The notes under the pieces are model-generated. The model made no database searches. It was not told the origin of the DNA and was given only the letters and a program-made list of their open reading frames with translations. The translations under genes were made by a program, and so were the position numbers. From Escherichia sp. ESNIH1 (lineage in GTDB: Bacteria; Pseudomonadota; Gammaproteobacteria; Enterobacterales; Enterobacteriaceae), in NCBI GenBank assembly GCA_002918705.1, contig PQKR01000001.1:620001-684000 (forward strand): a DNA stretch of 64,000 nucleotides. The letters run 5' to 3'. Shown piece by piece: positions 30,639-39,129 of the stretch (within the stretch, counting starts at the first letter, position 1; each line of letters begins with the position of its first letter).

Positions 30639-32102
30639 ATGATTCAAATGAGTAGAGGCATACCAAAAAGTCATCATGATGAATACCATATATTAACGCG
30701 CGGGGAACGTATTGGTTATGGAATGGGGGACTTTGCGCAAAACCTTGTTTTTGGCACAATAGGCGGCTTTCTTGCTCTGCATATGCTGACTGTTAATGCT
30801 ATCGGTACAGCAACCGCAGGGTTTATATTTCTTTTCGTCCGAATCATCAATGTCTTTTGGGATCCAATGGTGGGGACCTATGTCGACAAACGAATTTCAG
30901 CAGCGGGAAAGTATCGTCCCTGGCTCTTAAGAGCGGGCGTGCCGCTGGTTATTCTCTCCGCTTTGCTTTTTACACCTATTCCCGGTATCAGAGGTTCAGT
31001 TCCCTTTGCCTTTATTATTTATTTGGCGCTGGATTTGGTCTATTCATTGGTAAACATTCCGTATGGATCTCTTAATGCTTCACTGACAAGAGATCCTGAA
31101 TCTATTGATAAACTGACCAGTACACGAATGATGCTGGCCAACACGGCCAATCTTCTTGTCTATACCCTATTCCCCATGTTTGTCCAAATGGCTTCACCAA
31201 AGGATCGCAGCCTCAAGGATACGGGTTTCTTTGGGCTTGAGCTTAACATGGGCAATTATACCGACCCGACAGCTAATTACGCCTGGTTTGGCGTTTACTC
31301 GATTTATATGTTAATCGGTGCTGTAGCCCTTTTTATCTGCTATAAGTTCACGAAAGAACGTGTGGTCGCGACTGCAGAACAGACTGCCAACGTAAAAACA
31401 ACCGATCTCTTCCTTGAACTGAAATACAACCGACCGCTGGTTATCCTCGGCCTGTTTTTTATGCTAGGGTTTACGTTCATGTTTTTCATGAATACCGTAA
31501 ATGGTTTTTTCAATCAGTTTGTTGTCGGCCATTCAGAGTGGATGGGCGCTGTAGGCCTGGTCGCATCAATTCCAGGGATTCTGTTCCCCGTTTTCTGGCC
31601 AAGGCTTAAGAAAATTTTTGGCAAAAAAGGGTTCTTCCATCTCTTTCTTGGCATGTTTATCGTGGGTGAAATGCTAACTTACGTTTGGTCACGCGAAGGA
31701 ATGCATGACGCCTTGTGGCTTGCTTATATCGCAACCTTTATTAAACAGTGGGGTTTGACGTCAGCGACCGGATTCATGTGGGCGCTGGTCCCTGAAGTGA
31801 TTGCTTATGGCGAATTAAAATCAGGCAAGCGCAACGCCGCCATCATTAATGCGATTATGGGGCTTTTCTTCAAGATTGGCTTTACCCTTGGCGGCGCAAT
31901 CCCGCTTTGGTTACTGGCCGCGTATGGCTTTAACGAAACAGGCGCGCAACAAAGTGCCAATGCAATCGACGGGATCATTATGACGGCGGTCTGGATCCCC
32001 ATTTTTTTAGCTGTCATTTCGATGATCGTCATTCAAGTCTATCCCATCTCAGACAAAAATGTTACCGACATCAACCGTCAGCTCGATGAGATACGCGTGT
32101 AA
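30639..32102 (+). CDS. Glycoside/pentoside symporter, GPH (MFS-like) family
   Basis: 487-aa, 12-helix sugar:cation symporter of the XynT/YicJ/YagG group. ERIGYGMGDFAQNLVFGTIG and NVFWDPMVGTYVDKRI are the family signatures. The start may be the ATG at 30639 or 30648. It lies 57 bases upstream of a GH43 xylosidase, so it probably imports beta-xylosides or xylo-oligosaccharides. Codon use is clearly AT-richer than in backbone neighbours. Confidence 0.9.
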   Translation: MIQMSRGIPKSHHDEYHILTRGERIGYGMGDFAQNLVFGTIGGFLALHMLTVNAIGTATAGFIFLFVRIINVFWDPMVGTYVDKRISAAGKYRPWLLRAGVPLVILSALLFTPIPGIRGSVPFAFIIYLALDLVYSLVNIPYGSLNASLTRDPESIDKLTSTRMMLANTANLLVYTLFPMFVQMASPKDRSLKDTGFFGLELNMGNYTDPTANYAWFGVYSIYMLIGAVALFICYKFTKERVVATAEQTANVKTTDLFLELKYNRPLVILGLFFMLGFTFMFFMNTVNGFFNQFVVGHSEWMGAVGLVASIPGILFPVFWPRLKKIFGKKGFFHLFLGMFIVGEMLTYVWSREGMHDALWLAYIATFIKQWGLTSATGFMWALVPEVIAYGELKSGKRNAAIINAIMGLFFKIGFTLGGAIPLWLLAAYGFNETGAQQSANAIDGIIMTAVWIPIFLAVISMIVIQVYPISDKNVTDINRQLDEIRV

Positions 32103-32159
32103 TTAAAAGAACTAAAAACAACCAAAATAGAAAGAAGCAGCTTAAAAAGGTAGAAATCT

Positions 32160-33839
32160 ATGTCACTTATTCAAAACCCTATCTTACGTGGCTTTAATGC
32201 CGACCCGAGTATTATCCGTGTAGAAGACACTTACTATATCGCGAGCTCCACGTTCGAGTGGTTTCCTGGCGTTCGTTTACATGAGTCCAAAGATCTGCAG
32301 CACTGGAATCTACTCCCCAGTCCATTATCAACTACCGCGCTGTTAGATATGAAAGGAAATCCTTCATCAGGCGGAATCTGGGCGCCAGACCTCTCTTATG
32401 CCGAGGGTAAATTTTGGCTAGTGTATACAGATGTGAAAGTCACAGAGGGTGCCTTTAAAGACATGACCAACTATCTGTCCACCGCAACAGATATTCGTGG
32501 TCCCTGGACAGATCCGATCAAGCTTAATGGCGTCGGTTTTGACGCTTCCCTTTTCCATGACGAAGATGGGCGTAAATATATCGTTCAACAGACCTGGGAT
32601 CATCGGGAGTATCACCATCCCTTTAACGGCATTACCTTAACCGAGCTTGATATCAATACACTGAAACCTATGCCAGAAACAGCACGAACCCTTTATCGCG
32701 GCACTGCCGTTGCACTTGTTGAGGGGCCACATATCTACAAACTGAATGGCTATTACTATCTTTTTGCCGCTCAGGGCGGGACCGTTTTCACCCACCAGGA
32801 GGTAGTTGCACGTTCAAAAACCCTCGACGCCAACAGCTTTGAGACACAGCCAGGAGAAGTGTTCTTAACTAACGTGGACACCCCAGACAGCTATATCCAA
32901 AAACAGGGTCATGGTGCGCTGGTTTCGACGCCCAAAGGAGAGTGGTATTACGCTTCACTCTGCGCTCGTCCGTGGAATCGTGCAGGTGAATCAGCCTACG
33001 ATCCCCGAGGCTGGTCAACCCTGGGCAGAGAAACGTCTATCCAAAAAGTGTATTGGGATGAGGAAGGCTGGCCACGAATTGAAGGTGGTCACGGAGGAAA
33101 AACCTTTGTTGCAGGCCCCGTCGATGCCATTCATACCGAAAGCGCAAAAGATCACAGCCAGCATGATGAGTTTGACACGCCGACACTCGATCTCAACTGG
33201 AATACGCTTCGCGTTCCGTTCACCGAAAAGATGGGCACAACAGGTGACGGAAAATTAACGTTACTAGGGCAAGGTTCTTTAGCGAATACGCATGACCTGT
33301 CGCTTATTGCGCGGCGCTGGCAAGCTTTTTATTTCAATGCTCAGGTAAAGGTAAAATTCGATCCTTTTACCTATCAACAGATGGCAGGGTTAACAAATTA
33401 CTATAACGATCGTCACTGGAGCTTTGTTTTCATTACATGGAATGAAATTAATGGCGCAGTGATCGAAATAGCCGAAAACAACCGAGGAAAACATACCTCG
33501 TACCTGAAAGATAAAGCCATCAAGATCCCAGAAGAGACCGAGTACGTCTGGTTCCGCACGAAGGTTCGGAAGGAAACCTACACTTATGAATACAGCCTGG
33601 ATGGGACAAACTTTATTGAAATCCCTGTCACATTAGATGCCGCAATTCTTTCAGATGATTATGTACTGCAAAGCTATGGCGGATTCTTTACCGGGGCATT
33701 CGTTGGCCTTGCGGTAGTTGACTACTCTGGTTACGCAGCCAAAGCCGAGTTTTATCATTTCGATTATCACGAGCTTGGTGACACCTTCGTAGCCGATGAC
33801 ACTTATAGCTGGAAAGCCAGCGAATCACGCTTTGATTAG
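32160..33839 (+). CDS. xynB: GH43 family beta-xylosidase
   Basis: 559-aa cytoplasmic glycosidase that releases xylose from xylo-oligosaccharides. The N-terminal five-bladed propeller has the catalytic base in FNADPS (D15), a second acidic residue in GVGFDASLFHDEDG, and the acid in ALVEGPHIYKLNGYYY. The C-terminal half is a lectin-like domain (WQAFYFNAQVKVKFDP, QMAGLTNYYNDRHW) typical of XynB. It is slightly longer than the usual ~536 aa. It follows the symporter, with AAAAAGGTAGAA upstream of the ATG. Confidence 0.9.
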   Translation: MSLIQNPILRGFNADPSIIRVEDTYYIASSTFEWFPGVRLHESKDLQHWNLLPSPLSTTALLDMKGNPSSGGIWAPDLSYAEGKFWLVYTDVKVTEGAFKDMTNYLSTATDIRGPWTDPIKLNGVGFDASLFHDEDGRKYIVQQTWDHREYHHPFNGITLTELDINTLKPMPETARTLYRGTAVALVEGPHIYKLNGYYYLFAAQGGTVFTHQEVVARSKTLDANSFETQPGEVFLTNVDTPDSYIQKQGHGALVSTPKGEWYYASLCARPWNRAGESAYDPRGWSTLGRETSIQKVYWDEEGWPRIEGGHGGKTFVAGPVDAIHTESAKDHSQHDEFDTPTLDLNWNTLRVPFTEKMGTTGDGKLTLLGQGSLANTHDLSLIARRWQAFYFNAQVKVKFDPFTYQQMAGLTNYYNDRHWSFVFITWNEINGAVIEIAENNRGKHTSYLKDKAIKIPEETEYVWFRTKVRKETYTYEYSLDGTNFIEIPVTLDAAILSDDYVLQSYGGFFTGAFVGLAVVDYSGYAAKAEFYHFDYHELGDTFVADDTYSWKASESRFD

Positions 33840-33930
33840 CTATTGGTTTGGGAAATCTGAGCAAATGTGCAGCACAAAGGCGTAGATTGTCGCAATAGTA
33901 AGCAGTTGAACGTCTTTTCGATGATTTTGA

Positions 33931-33959
33931 TTGACGGAAGGAGGCGACTACGGTTTAAT
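33931..33959 (+). promoter_or_regulatory. Promoter of tRNA-Phe
   Basis: TTGACG, 17-base spacer, TTTAAT, then a GC-rich discriminator GCGCTGCG. Transcription would start a few bases before the tRNA. Confidence 0.85.
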
Positions 33960-33969
33960 GCGCTGCGTT

Positions 33970-34045
33970 GCCCGGATAGCTCAGTCGGTAGAGCAGGGGA
34001 TTGAAAATCCCCGTGTCCTTGGTTCGATTCCGAGTCCGGGCACCA
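33970..34045 (+). tRNA. pheU: tRNA-Phe (GAA)
   Basis: 76-nt gene with encoded CCA: GCCCGGATAGCTCAGTCGG, anticodon loop ATTGAAAAT, T-arm GGTTCGATTCC. In E. coli pheU lies next to yjdC and is a frequent integration site; here five kilobases of extra genes separate them. Its last 17 bases are repeated twice more downstream. Confidence 0.98.
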
Positions 34046-34443
34046 CTATTCTTAACCCTCGCCTTTGGCGGGGGTTTTTTCGTTCCGGGGAACGCACTCT
34101 CCATCGAACTGCGTTCGATTATTCGCCGCAGGCGGCTCACCCCTTCGGGGCCAGCGCAAGCGCTGTTCAAAAACGCTCCCGGCGTTTTTGTCCGAGTCCG
34201 GGCACCACTATTCTTAACCCTCGCCTTTGGCGGGGGTTTTTTCGTTCTGGGGAACGGACTCTCCATCGAACTGCGTTCGATTATTCGCCGCAGGCGGCTC
34301 ACCCCTTCGGGGCCAGCGCAAGCGCTGTTCAAAAACGCTCCCGGCGTTTTTGTCCGAGTCCGGGCACCACTATTCTTAACCCTCGCCTTTGGCGGGGGTT
34401 TTTTCGTTCCGGGGAACTGACTCTCCATCGAACTGCGTTCGAT
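34029..34443 (+). repeat. 162-bp tandem repeat starting in the 3' end of tRNA-Phe
   Basis: A unit of exactly 162 bp begins with the last 17 bases of the tRNA (TCCGAGTCCGGGCACCA). The unit starts fall at 34029, 34191 and 34353; the third is truncated at 34443. Each unit includes the tRNA terminator, then hairpins CGCCGCAGGCGG, CCCCTTCGGGG, AGCGCAAGCGCT and AAAAACGCTCCCGGCGTTTTT. Copies differ at only about three positions near the GGGGAAC segment. The layout parallels the 178-bp repeats after E. coli tyrT (rtT RNA). Confidence 0.93.
34056..34080 (+). terminator. tRNA-Phe terminator (copies at 34218 and 34380)
   Basis: CCCTCGCC-TTT-GGCGGGGG then TTTTTT, ten bases after the tRNA. Because it lies inside the tandem repeat there are three consecutive copies. 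Confidence 0.93.
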
Positions 34444-34783
34444 GACTCGTCACGTCCCCGCGACTCGCCCTGCTTCTGCCATCCCGCCTCAGCATTTCTC
34501 TTGAGCAGTTACCGACCTTTAAAAAAACCCCAATATTGCTGTGTGTTTATTTGCGCTAAGTATTCAGGCTGCTTTTTTGCGCAGGTTCAACGCTGTTTCC
34601 TGTATATCATATACAGGCCTCGGCCCTGGACGATCGATACGAAAAAAAATCCATTAACCCCCTGATTTTAATAGAGGAAAGTATTGGTTAAATCATAACC
34701 GCAACAATAGATCGGGCGCATATATAAATAACACAGTAACTAAATTATAATTCTTTAACATCCGGTCGATATATGAGGTCAGA
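34444..34783. other. Gene-free island edge
   Basis: The first 26 bases complete a 27-bp motif that recurs at 38231-38257. A perfect 9-bp-arm palindrome CCTGTATAT-C-ATATACAGG lies at 34599-34617. It resembles a LexA box, but the half-sites are one base too far apart. The rest is AT rich, and no gene of its own was seen. It is probably the control region of the following operon. Confidence 0.6.
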
Positions 34784-35278
34784 ATGCGGTTAATTGTTAT
34801 GCTGTTAAGCTTTATGCTCTTCACACCGGTCTGGGCAGGCGAGCTTTCCAGACCTGCCGGTAAAGTCCTTTTAACGCTGTCTGGTAATATCAAAAATACC
34901 AATGAAGGTGGAAAAGCCGTCTTTGATCTCGCTAGCCTTGAGAAACTGGGTATGGTCAGCTTTCAGACGACGTCTCCCTGGTATGATGGGCGCACTACCT
35001 TTACGGGTATCCCACTACAAAAGCTCATGGACTATGTCGGGGCGAAAGGTTCTGTTGTTAAGGTCACTGCGCTCAATGACTACACCACTGAAATCCCTCT
35101 CAGTGATTTTAAGAAACACAATGTCATCCTTGCTGTAAAAATCAACGGAGAATATATGCGCATCCGTGATAAAGGCCCGTTATTTGTTGTTTACCCTTAT
35201 GACAGCAAGCCGGAGCTAAATAATCAGATCTATTATTCAAGATCGGCCTGGCAGGTCAGTAGAATGAATATTGAGTAA
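34784..35278 (+). CDS. Periplasmic SUOX/molybdopterin-binding-fold protein
   Basis: 164 aa with a signal peptide (MRLIVMLLSFMLFTPVWA). The rest resembles the oxidoreductase molybdopterin-binding fold (FTGIPLQKLMDYVGAKGSVV, TEIPLSDFKKHNVILAVKIN, MRIRDKGPLFVVYPYDS). It is much shorter than true molybdoenzymes and lacks the cofactor-ligating Cys, so binding rather than catalysis is likely. It lies 17 bases upstream of a GGDEF-EAL gene whose product has a periplasmic domain, suggesting a ligand-binding or sensory partner. That role is inference. Confidence 0.7.
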   Translation: MRLIVMLLSFMLFTPVWAGELSRPAGKVLLTLSGNIKNTNEGGKAVFDLASLEKLGMVSFQTTSPWYDGRTTFTGIPLQKLMDYVGAKGSVVKVTALNDYTTEIPLSDFKKHNVILAVKINGEYMRIRDKGPLFVVYPYDSKPELNNQIYYSRSAWQVSRMNIE

Positions 35279-35295
35279 GGGGTCAGAAGACCAAC

Positions 35296-37224
35296 ATGAA
35301 CAGAATTCTGGCTGGCATCATCTGTTTCCTTTTTATATCTACCGGATATATCTCCTTTCTTGTGCATGAAAGGCAACAAGAGTTGCAAAAATTGACCCAC
35401 TACGCCGCTGCGTGGTCTGCTGCACAGATAGTCTCAGAGTATTATCGGCTTGAATCGATGCTTGGCCTTTACACTATCGATGAGACGATGCCGCTGGATG
35501 ATGTGCGTATGCGTCTCGATCTTATGCTCAGCCAGAGCGATTTAATGAAAGAAGGTGATCTGAGGAATTATATAGAGAGTAATAAGGCCCATCATACTCT
35601 GGCTTTACAGCTTGAGAAGACGCTTGAGTATCTGGATCTTCATCTTGAGAAAATGAACCGCTCAGAACTCCAGGACTATCTGAAAAAAATGCAGACGCTT
35701 AATGCCCAGCTGGGGAGTCTGTCATCCGGCGCTTTAGATAAAGATATCAACCTGATTAATGACGCCAATCTCAAAATCAAAGCGCTGTACTATATCTACT
35801 CAGCCACATCGTTATTGCTGCTCATAATGAGTGCGATACTTGGCGTACTGGTATTTTATCAAAACAGAAATATTCTGAAGACACATCTTCAGGTGCAGAA
35901 TCTTGCTGATGCACTGCAAGAATCTAAAGAAAAACTGCAAGCCCAAAATGCAAAGTTGGAGTATGACATCTTCCATGACTCACTGACACAGATGAATAAC
36001 CGCCATTTTTTCTGGGGGAATTTGAATGAAACCATCGAGAGCGCAGTAAAAAACAATAATTCTGTGGTTGTGATGTTGTTTGATTTGAATCGATTCAAAG
36101 AGGTCAATGATACGTATGGTCATGATGTCGGCGATATGTTATTACGCCAGATATCAGACCGCCTGATTTCGATGGGCCTGATTTCCGATACGCTTTCCCG
36201 TTTAGGCGGTGATGAGTTTGCGTTTATCTCGAGTGGCCTGACGGAGAGTTGTGCCGTTTCACTAGCGCAAAATATAATCGATGCTATCAGCCAGCCCTAC
36301 ACGCTTTATAATACGATTATCAATATAACCACCAGTGTCGGCATTGTTATCTCAGACACTGAACGCCGCTCCGACTATCTCTACAAATTTGCCGATCTGG
36401 CTCTTTATGAAGCCAAAAATGAAGGCGCGGGTAAGATAAAAGTCTTCCGCCAGTGGATGTTAGAAAAACTGCAAGAAAGCCGAACCCTTGAGCATGATAT
36501 GGCACAGGCGTTAGTGAACAAGGAGTTCGTGGTTTACTATCAGCCTATTGTCGATTCATTCAGCCGGGAAATTTACAGCTATGAAGCCCTTATTCGTTGG
36601 CTGCATCCTCTGAAGGGCCTCCTGTCGCCGGACAGCTTTATTCCTGTGGCTGAGAAAACAGGGATGATTAACGAGATGGGGAAATCGGTGCTTGAAATAG
36701 CCTGCCGGGAGGCCGCCTCCTGGGCGATCCCAGCTAAAATTTCAGTGAATGTCTCTCCTGTTCAACTAAGCAGCGAAGCCTTTGCTGGGATAGTGCTGTC
36801 CATTCTGAACGAAACGGGACTCCCCGCTGAACGTCTTGAACTGGAAGTGACTGAATCCTCTCTCTTTACAGAGAGCACTACGCCGATGAATACGCTTAAC
36901 ATGCTGCGAGGACTGGGGGTGAAGATCTCCATCGATGATTTTGGTACCGGTTATTCTTCTCTTTCGCGCCTCAGCAAACTTGCCTTCGATAAAATCAAAA
37001 TAGACAAGTCCTTCGTGCATTCGATATCAACACAGGAAGACGCCCTTAATATCATCAGGCTCATCACCGGCATGGCGAAATCCCTCAATATGAAGGCCGT
37101 TGCGGAAGGTGTTGAAACTAAGGAGCAGCTGGAAAGCCTTCAGATGCTGGGCTGTGATTTCTCACAAGGCTATCTGTTCGGTAAACCTCAGCCTTATGTA
37201 GATGAGAAAATCAAAAACGGTTAA
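35296..37224 (+). CDS. Membrane GGDEF-EAL cyclic-di-GMP protein
   Basis: 642 aa. Helix at about 5-22, a helical periplasmic domain (about 25-163), a second helix (about 165-190), GGDEF domain (SRLGGDEFAF, 301-310) and EAL domain (YEALIRW, E430). The phosphodiesterase residues look complete: ISVNVSPVQL, LEVTESS, IDDFGTGYSS, KIKIDKSF, AEGVET, QGYLFGKP. The cyclase signature is also intact, but the allosteric I-site is not (LISD where RxxD is expected). It could synthesise, degrade, or switch. It is co-transcribed with the SUOX-fold gene. Confidence 0.88.
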   Translation: MNRILAGIICFLFISTGYISFLVHERQQELQKLTHYAAAWSAAQIVSEYYRLESMLGLYTIDETMPLDDVRMRLDLMLSQSDLMKEGDLRNYIESNKAHHTLALQLEKTLEYLDLHLEKMNRSELQDYLKKMQTLNAQLGSLSSGALDKDINLINDANLKIKALYYIYSATSLLLLIMSAILGVLVFYQNRNILKTHLQVQNLADALQESKEKLQAQNAKLEYDIFHDSLTQMNNRHFFWGNLNETIESAVKNNNSVVVMLFDLNRFKEVNDTYGHDVGDMLLRQISDRLISMGLISDTLSRLGGDEFAFISSGLTESCAVSLAQNIIDAISQPYTLYNTIINITTSVGIVISDTERRSDYLYKFADLALYEAKNEGAGKIKVFRQWMLEKLQESRTLEHDMAQALVNKEFVVYYQPIVDSFSREIYSYEALIRWLHPLKGLLSPDSFIPVAEKTGMINEMGKSVLEIACREAASWAIPAKISVNVSPVQLSSEAFAGIVLSILNETGLPAERLELEVTESSLFTESTTPMNTLNMLRGLGVKISIDDFGTGYSSLSRLSKLAFDKIKIDKSFVHSISTQEDALNIIRLITGMAKSLNMKAVAEGVETKEQLESLQMLGCDFSQGYLFGKPQPYVDEKIKNG

Positions 37225-37330
37225 AGGGAAAATGTGCTCCCTGCCTGTGAATTCATAGCGCAACACAGGCATGACCGCTATCTCTGCTGCCTACGCTATA
37301 TAAAGGGCGGCCTTAAAGCGTTCTGACGCA

Positions 37331-37999
37331 TCAAACCTCTGAAAGGTGCGCTATGTCATCACACATCTCTTGTAACTCATTGATCATCCTTGCCACATGG
37401 AAACCATCGCACACAGAGTGATGTACCAAAACGGCGAGAGGCAATAATGTTTTTTCACCTTGTTTATAGTATTTCCCGAGAGTGAACATGGGGGAAAAAA
37501 AGTTCTTCATATGAGCTACATTCGTATTAAAGCTGGTAAAACTTACCCAAGGAATAGCTGATATAAAAAATACATTTTCCCGCGATTCCGCCTTAGGCCA
37601 ATAAGAGAGGTTATCACAATACGTTGTGGTGTCTTCAGAATAAATTTTTTGGAAGTGATGAATATTGCCATCGTAGTGACTCCATAATGAAGAAAAAGTC
37701 TCGGTTTCTTTATGGAAAATCGTGTAGCTTGGATGAACCTCATTCCATATAACAAGCGCATTATCCTTTATGGCCATGCGGAACTCCGCATGATTGTTTA
37801 CGACTTTAGAAAGAAGAAAAATAATAGTAGGATAAAATTTCCAGCCAGCTTGCTTTATATGCTTTAGCAGCGCGGTAATATCCAGCAGGACGGTTTGGTT
37901 AAAGGTACATTGGGCAAACGACTGAAATACCTCAAAATGCTCCCTTCTTGCCCAACGAGACATGTCAACAGGCGTATATTCCGGGGTTGTTTTTTCCAT
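37331..37999 (-). CDS. cat: Type A chloramphenicol O-acetyltransferase
   Basis: 222-aa cytoplasmic trimeric enzyme that acetylates chloramphenicol. [45 protein letters not shown] and the catalytic HHSVCDGFH (His194) match the CatA family. It is clearly related to, but not the same as, plasmid CatA1. All key residues are present, so activity is expected. It is AT rich and carried in the segment behind tRNA-Phe, convergent with the GGDEF-EAL gene. No transposase or integron parts are adjacent. Confidence 0.92.
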   Translation of the reverse strand: MEKTTPEYTPVDMSRWARREHFEVFQSFAQCTFNQTVLLDITALLKHIKQAGWKFYPTIIFLLSKVVNNHAEFRMAIKDNALVIWNEVHPSYTIFHKETETFSSLWSHYDGNIHHFQKIYSEDTTTYCDNLSYWPKAESRENVFFISAIPWVSFTSFNTNVAHMKNFFSPMFTLGKYYKQGEKTLLPLAVLVHHSVCDGFHVARMINELQEMCDDIAHLSEV

Positions 38000-38209
38000 T
38001 TTTTAACCTTTGATTATAAATTATCTATCAGACGTCAATCTAATTTTTTGTATATTAAAAAAGATATATGGCCCAACCCGTTTTGGCAGAGAGCGCATTT
38101 TTGAGAGTAGCGCATCCTTATGCTCGCGGGAAGGAGACCTAAAACATTTAGTATATCAGATACTAAAAGTAGAGTGCTTGAATCCTTACCCTTTAGAACG
38201 AGCTTTAAC

Positions 38210-38257
38210 ATCCCCGTGTCTTTGATTCGGTGACTCGTCGCATCCCTGCGACTCGCC
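38210..38257. repeat. tRNA-Phe fragment plus 27-bp direct repeat (att-like right edge)
   Basis: 38210-38229 matches tRNA-Phe 34007-34026 at 18 of 20 positions (ATCCCCGTGTC.TTG.TTCG). 38231-38257 matches 34443-34469 at 24 of 27 positions (begins TGACTCGTC, ends GCGACTCGCC). GGGCCAGCGCAAGCGCTGT, also part of the 162-bp repeat, follows at 38261. Together these mark the far end of the inserted segment. Confidence 0.75.
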
Positions 38258-38292
38258 TGCGGGCCAGCGCAAGCGCTGTCTGCTCCGAAAAC

Positions 38293-38859
38293 CTATTTAT
38301 TTATCTGCTGCGCGGATTTTAAGTGCTGTTCAACGACTGGCGTATGCGCGTCGGCCAGGGCCTTCACATCCGGATCCTTGATCATTTTGGCATCGCTCTG
38401 CAGCTTCGACAGCACCATCTGGTGATCCTTGGTGCCGGCGTTTTCCATATACATCTTGTCAAATGCGTCACCGCTCTGCTTTTCCAGATTGGCGGCCATA
38501 GTCTTATGCATGGCATCCGGCTCAGTCGGCAGCGTTACGCCTTTTTGCTGGGCGACCGCCTGTACTTTGGTCAAGGCACCGCCGTGGTCATTAACCATCT
38601 GCTGAGCGAATGCTTTGACTTCGCTGCTTTGGGCTTTGCTCAGCGCGATCTTGGCGGCAGCGATTTCATTGATGTTGGCCTGCGCCATGTCCTTCAACGC
38701 TTTTTCGTCACCAGAGTCGAGCTTGGCAATCGAGCCGGTCTGGCCTACGGTGTTACTCTGCGCAGCGCTCGTCGTCTGGGCTTGTACGCCTACAGCGCTG
38801 AACATAGCGGCTGCTACCGATACGGCCAGCAGCCCTTTCAAGGTTTTACTCTTTTGCAT
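38293..38859 (-). CDS. DUF4142 periplasmic protein
   Basis: 188 aa with a signal peptide ending VGVQAQ. The rest is a ferritin-like helical DUF4142 domain (EIAAAKIALSKAQSSEVKAF, QQMVNDHGGALTKVQAVAQQ, KDHQMVLSKLQSDAK). The family's function is unknown; members are often stress induced. It is transcribed alone, away from the monooxygenase gene. Confidence 0.88.
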   Translation of the reverse strand: MQKSKTLKGLLAVSVAAAMFSAVGVQAQTTSAAQSNTVGQTGSIAKLDSGDEKALKDMAQANINEIAAAKIALSKAQSSEVKAFAQQMVNDHGGALTKVQAVAQQKGVTLPTEPDAMHKTMAANLEKQSGDAFDKMYMENAGTKDHQMVLSKLQSDAKMIKDPDVKALADAHTPVVEQHLKSAQQINK

Positions 38860-39129
38860 GTTATTCTCCAGATGGTCATGGGTACGGTTTGTGTGAGGTA
38901 ATTAACCGTGCGCAGCCTTGTAGATAAATGACAACTGCAATGGTCAGTATAGTGGATGAACGATTTAAGGCCGCAGGTTAACGCCGTTACCCTCTCTCCA
39001 TTCCATCAATTTATTTGACCAATTCCGTTAAACAAATGGCATTTATTCTCACTATGTAACGCGTAAAGTAGGCGTATCGAAAGCAGGCCCCGGTCTGCCG
39101 CCTATTTCTCTGAAGCTGGGATAAACGCC

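Noticed and set aside
30597..30759. Minus-strand open frame overlapping the start of the symporter gene
   Set aside because: Overlaps the real gene, no start signal or family features.
34029..34443. CRISPR-like array
   Set aside because: Units are 162 bp, contiguous without unique spacers, and contain the tRNA end and terminator; no cas genes.
34599..34617. LexA box (CCTGTATATCATATACAGG)
   Set aside because: Half-sites CTG and CAG are 11 bases apart rather than 10, and no SOS-type gene follows; left as an unexplained palindrome.
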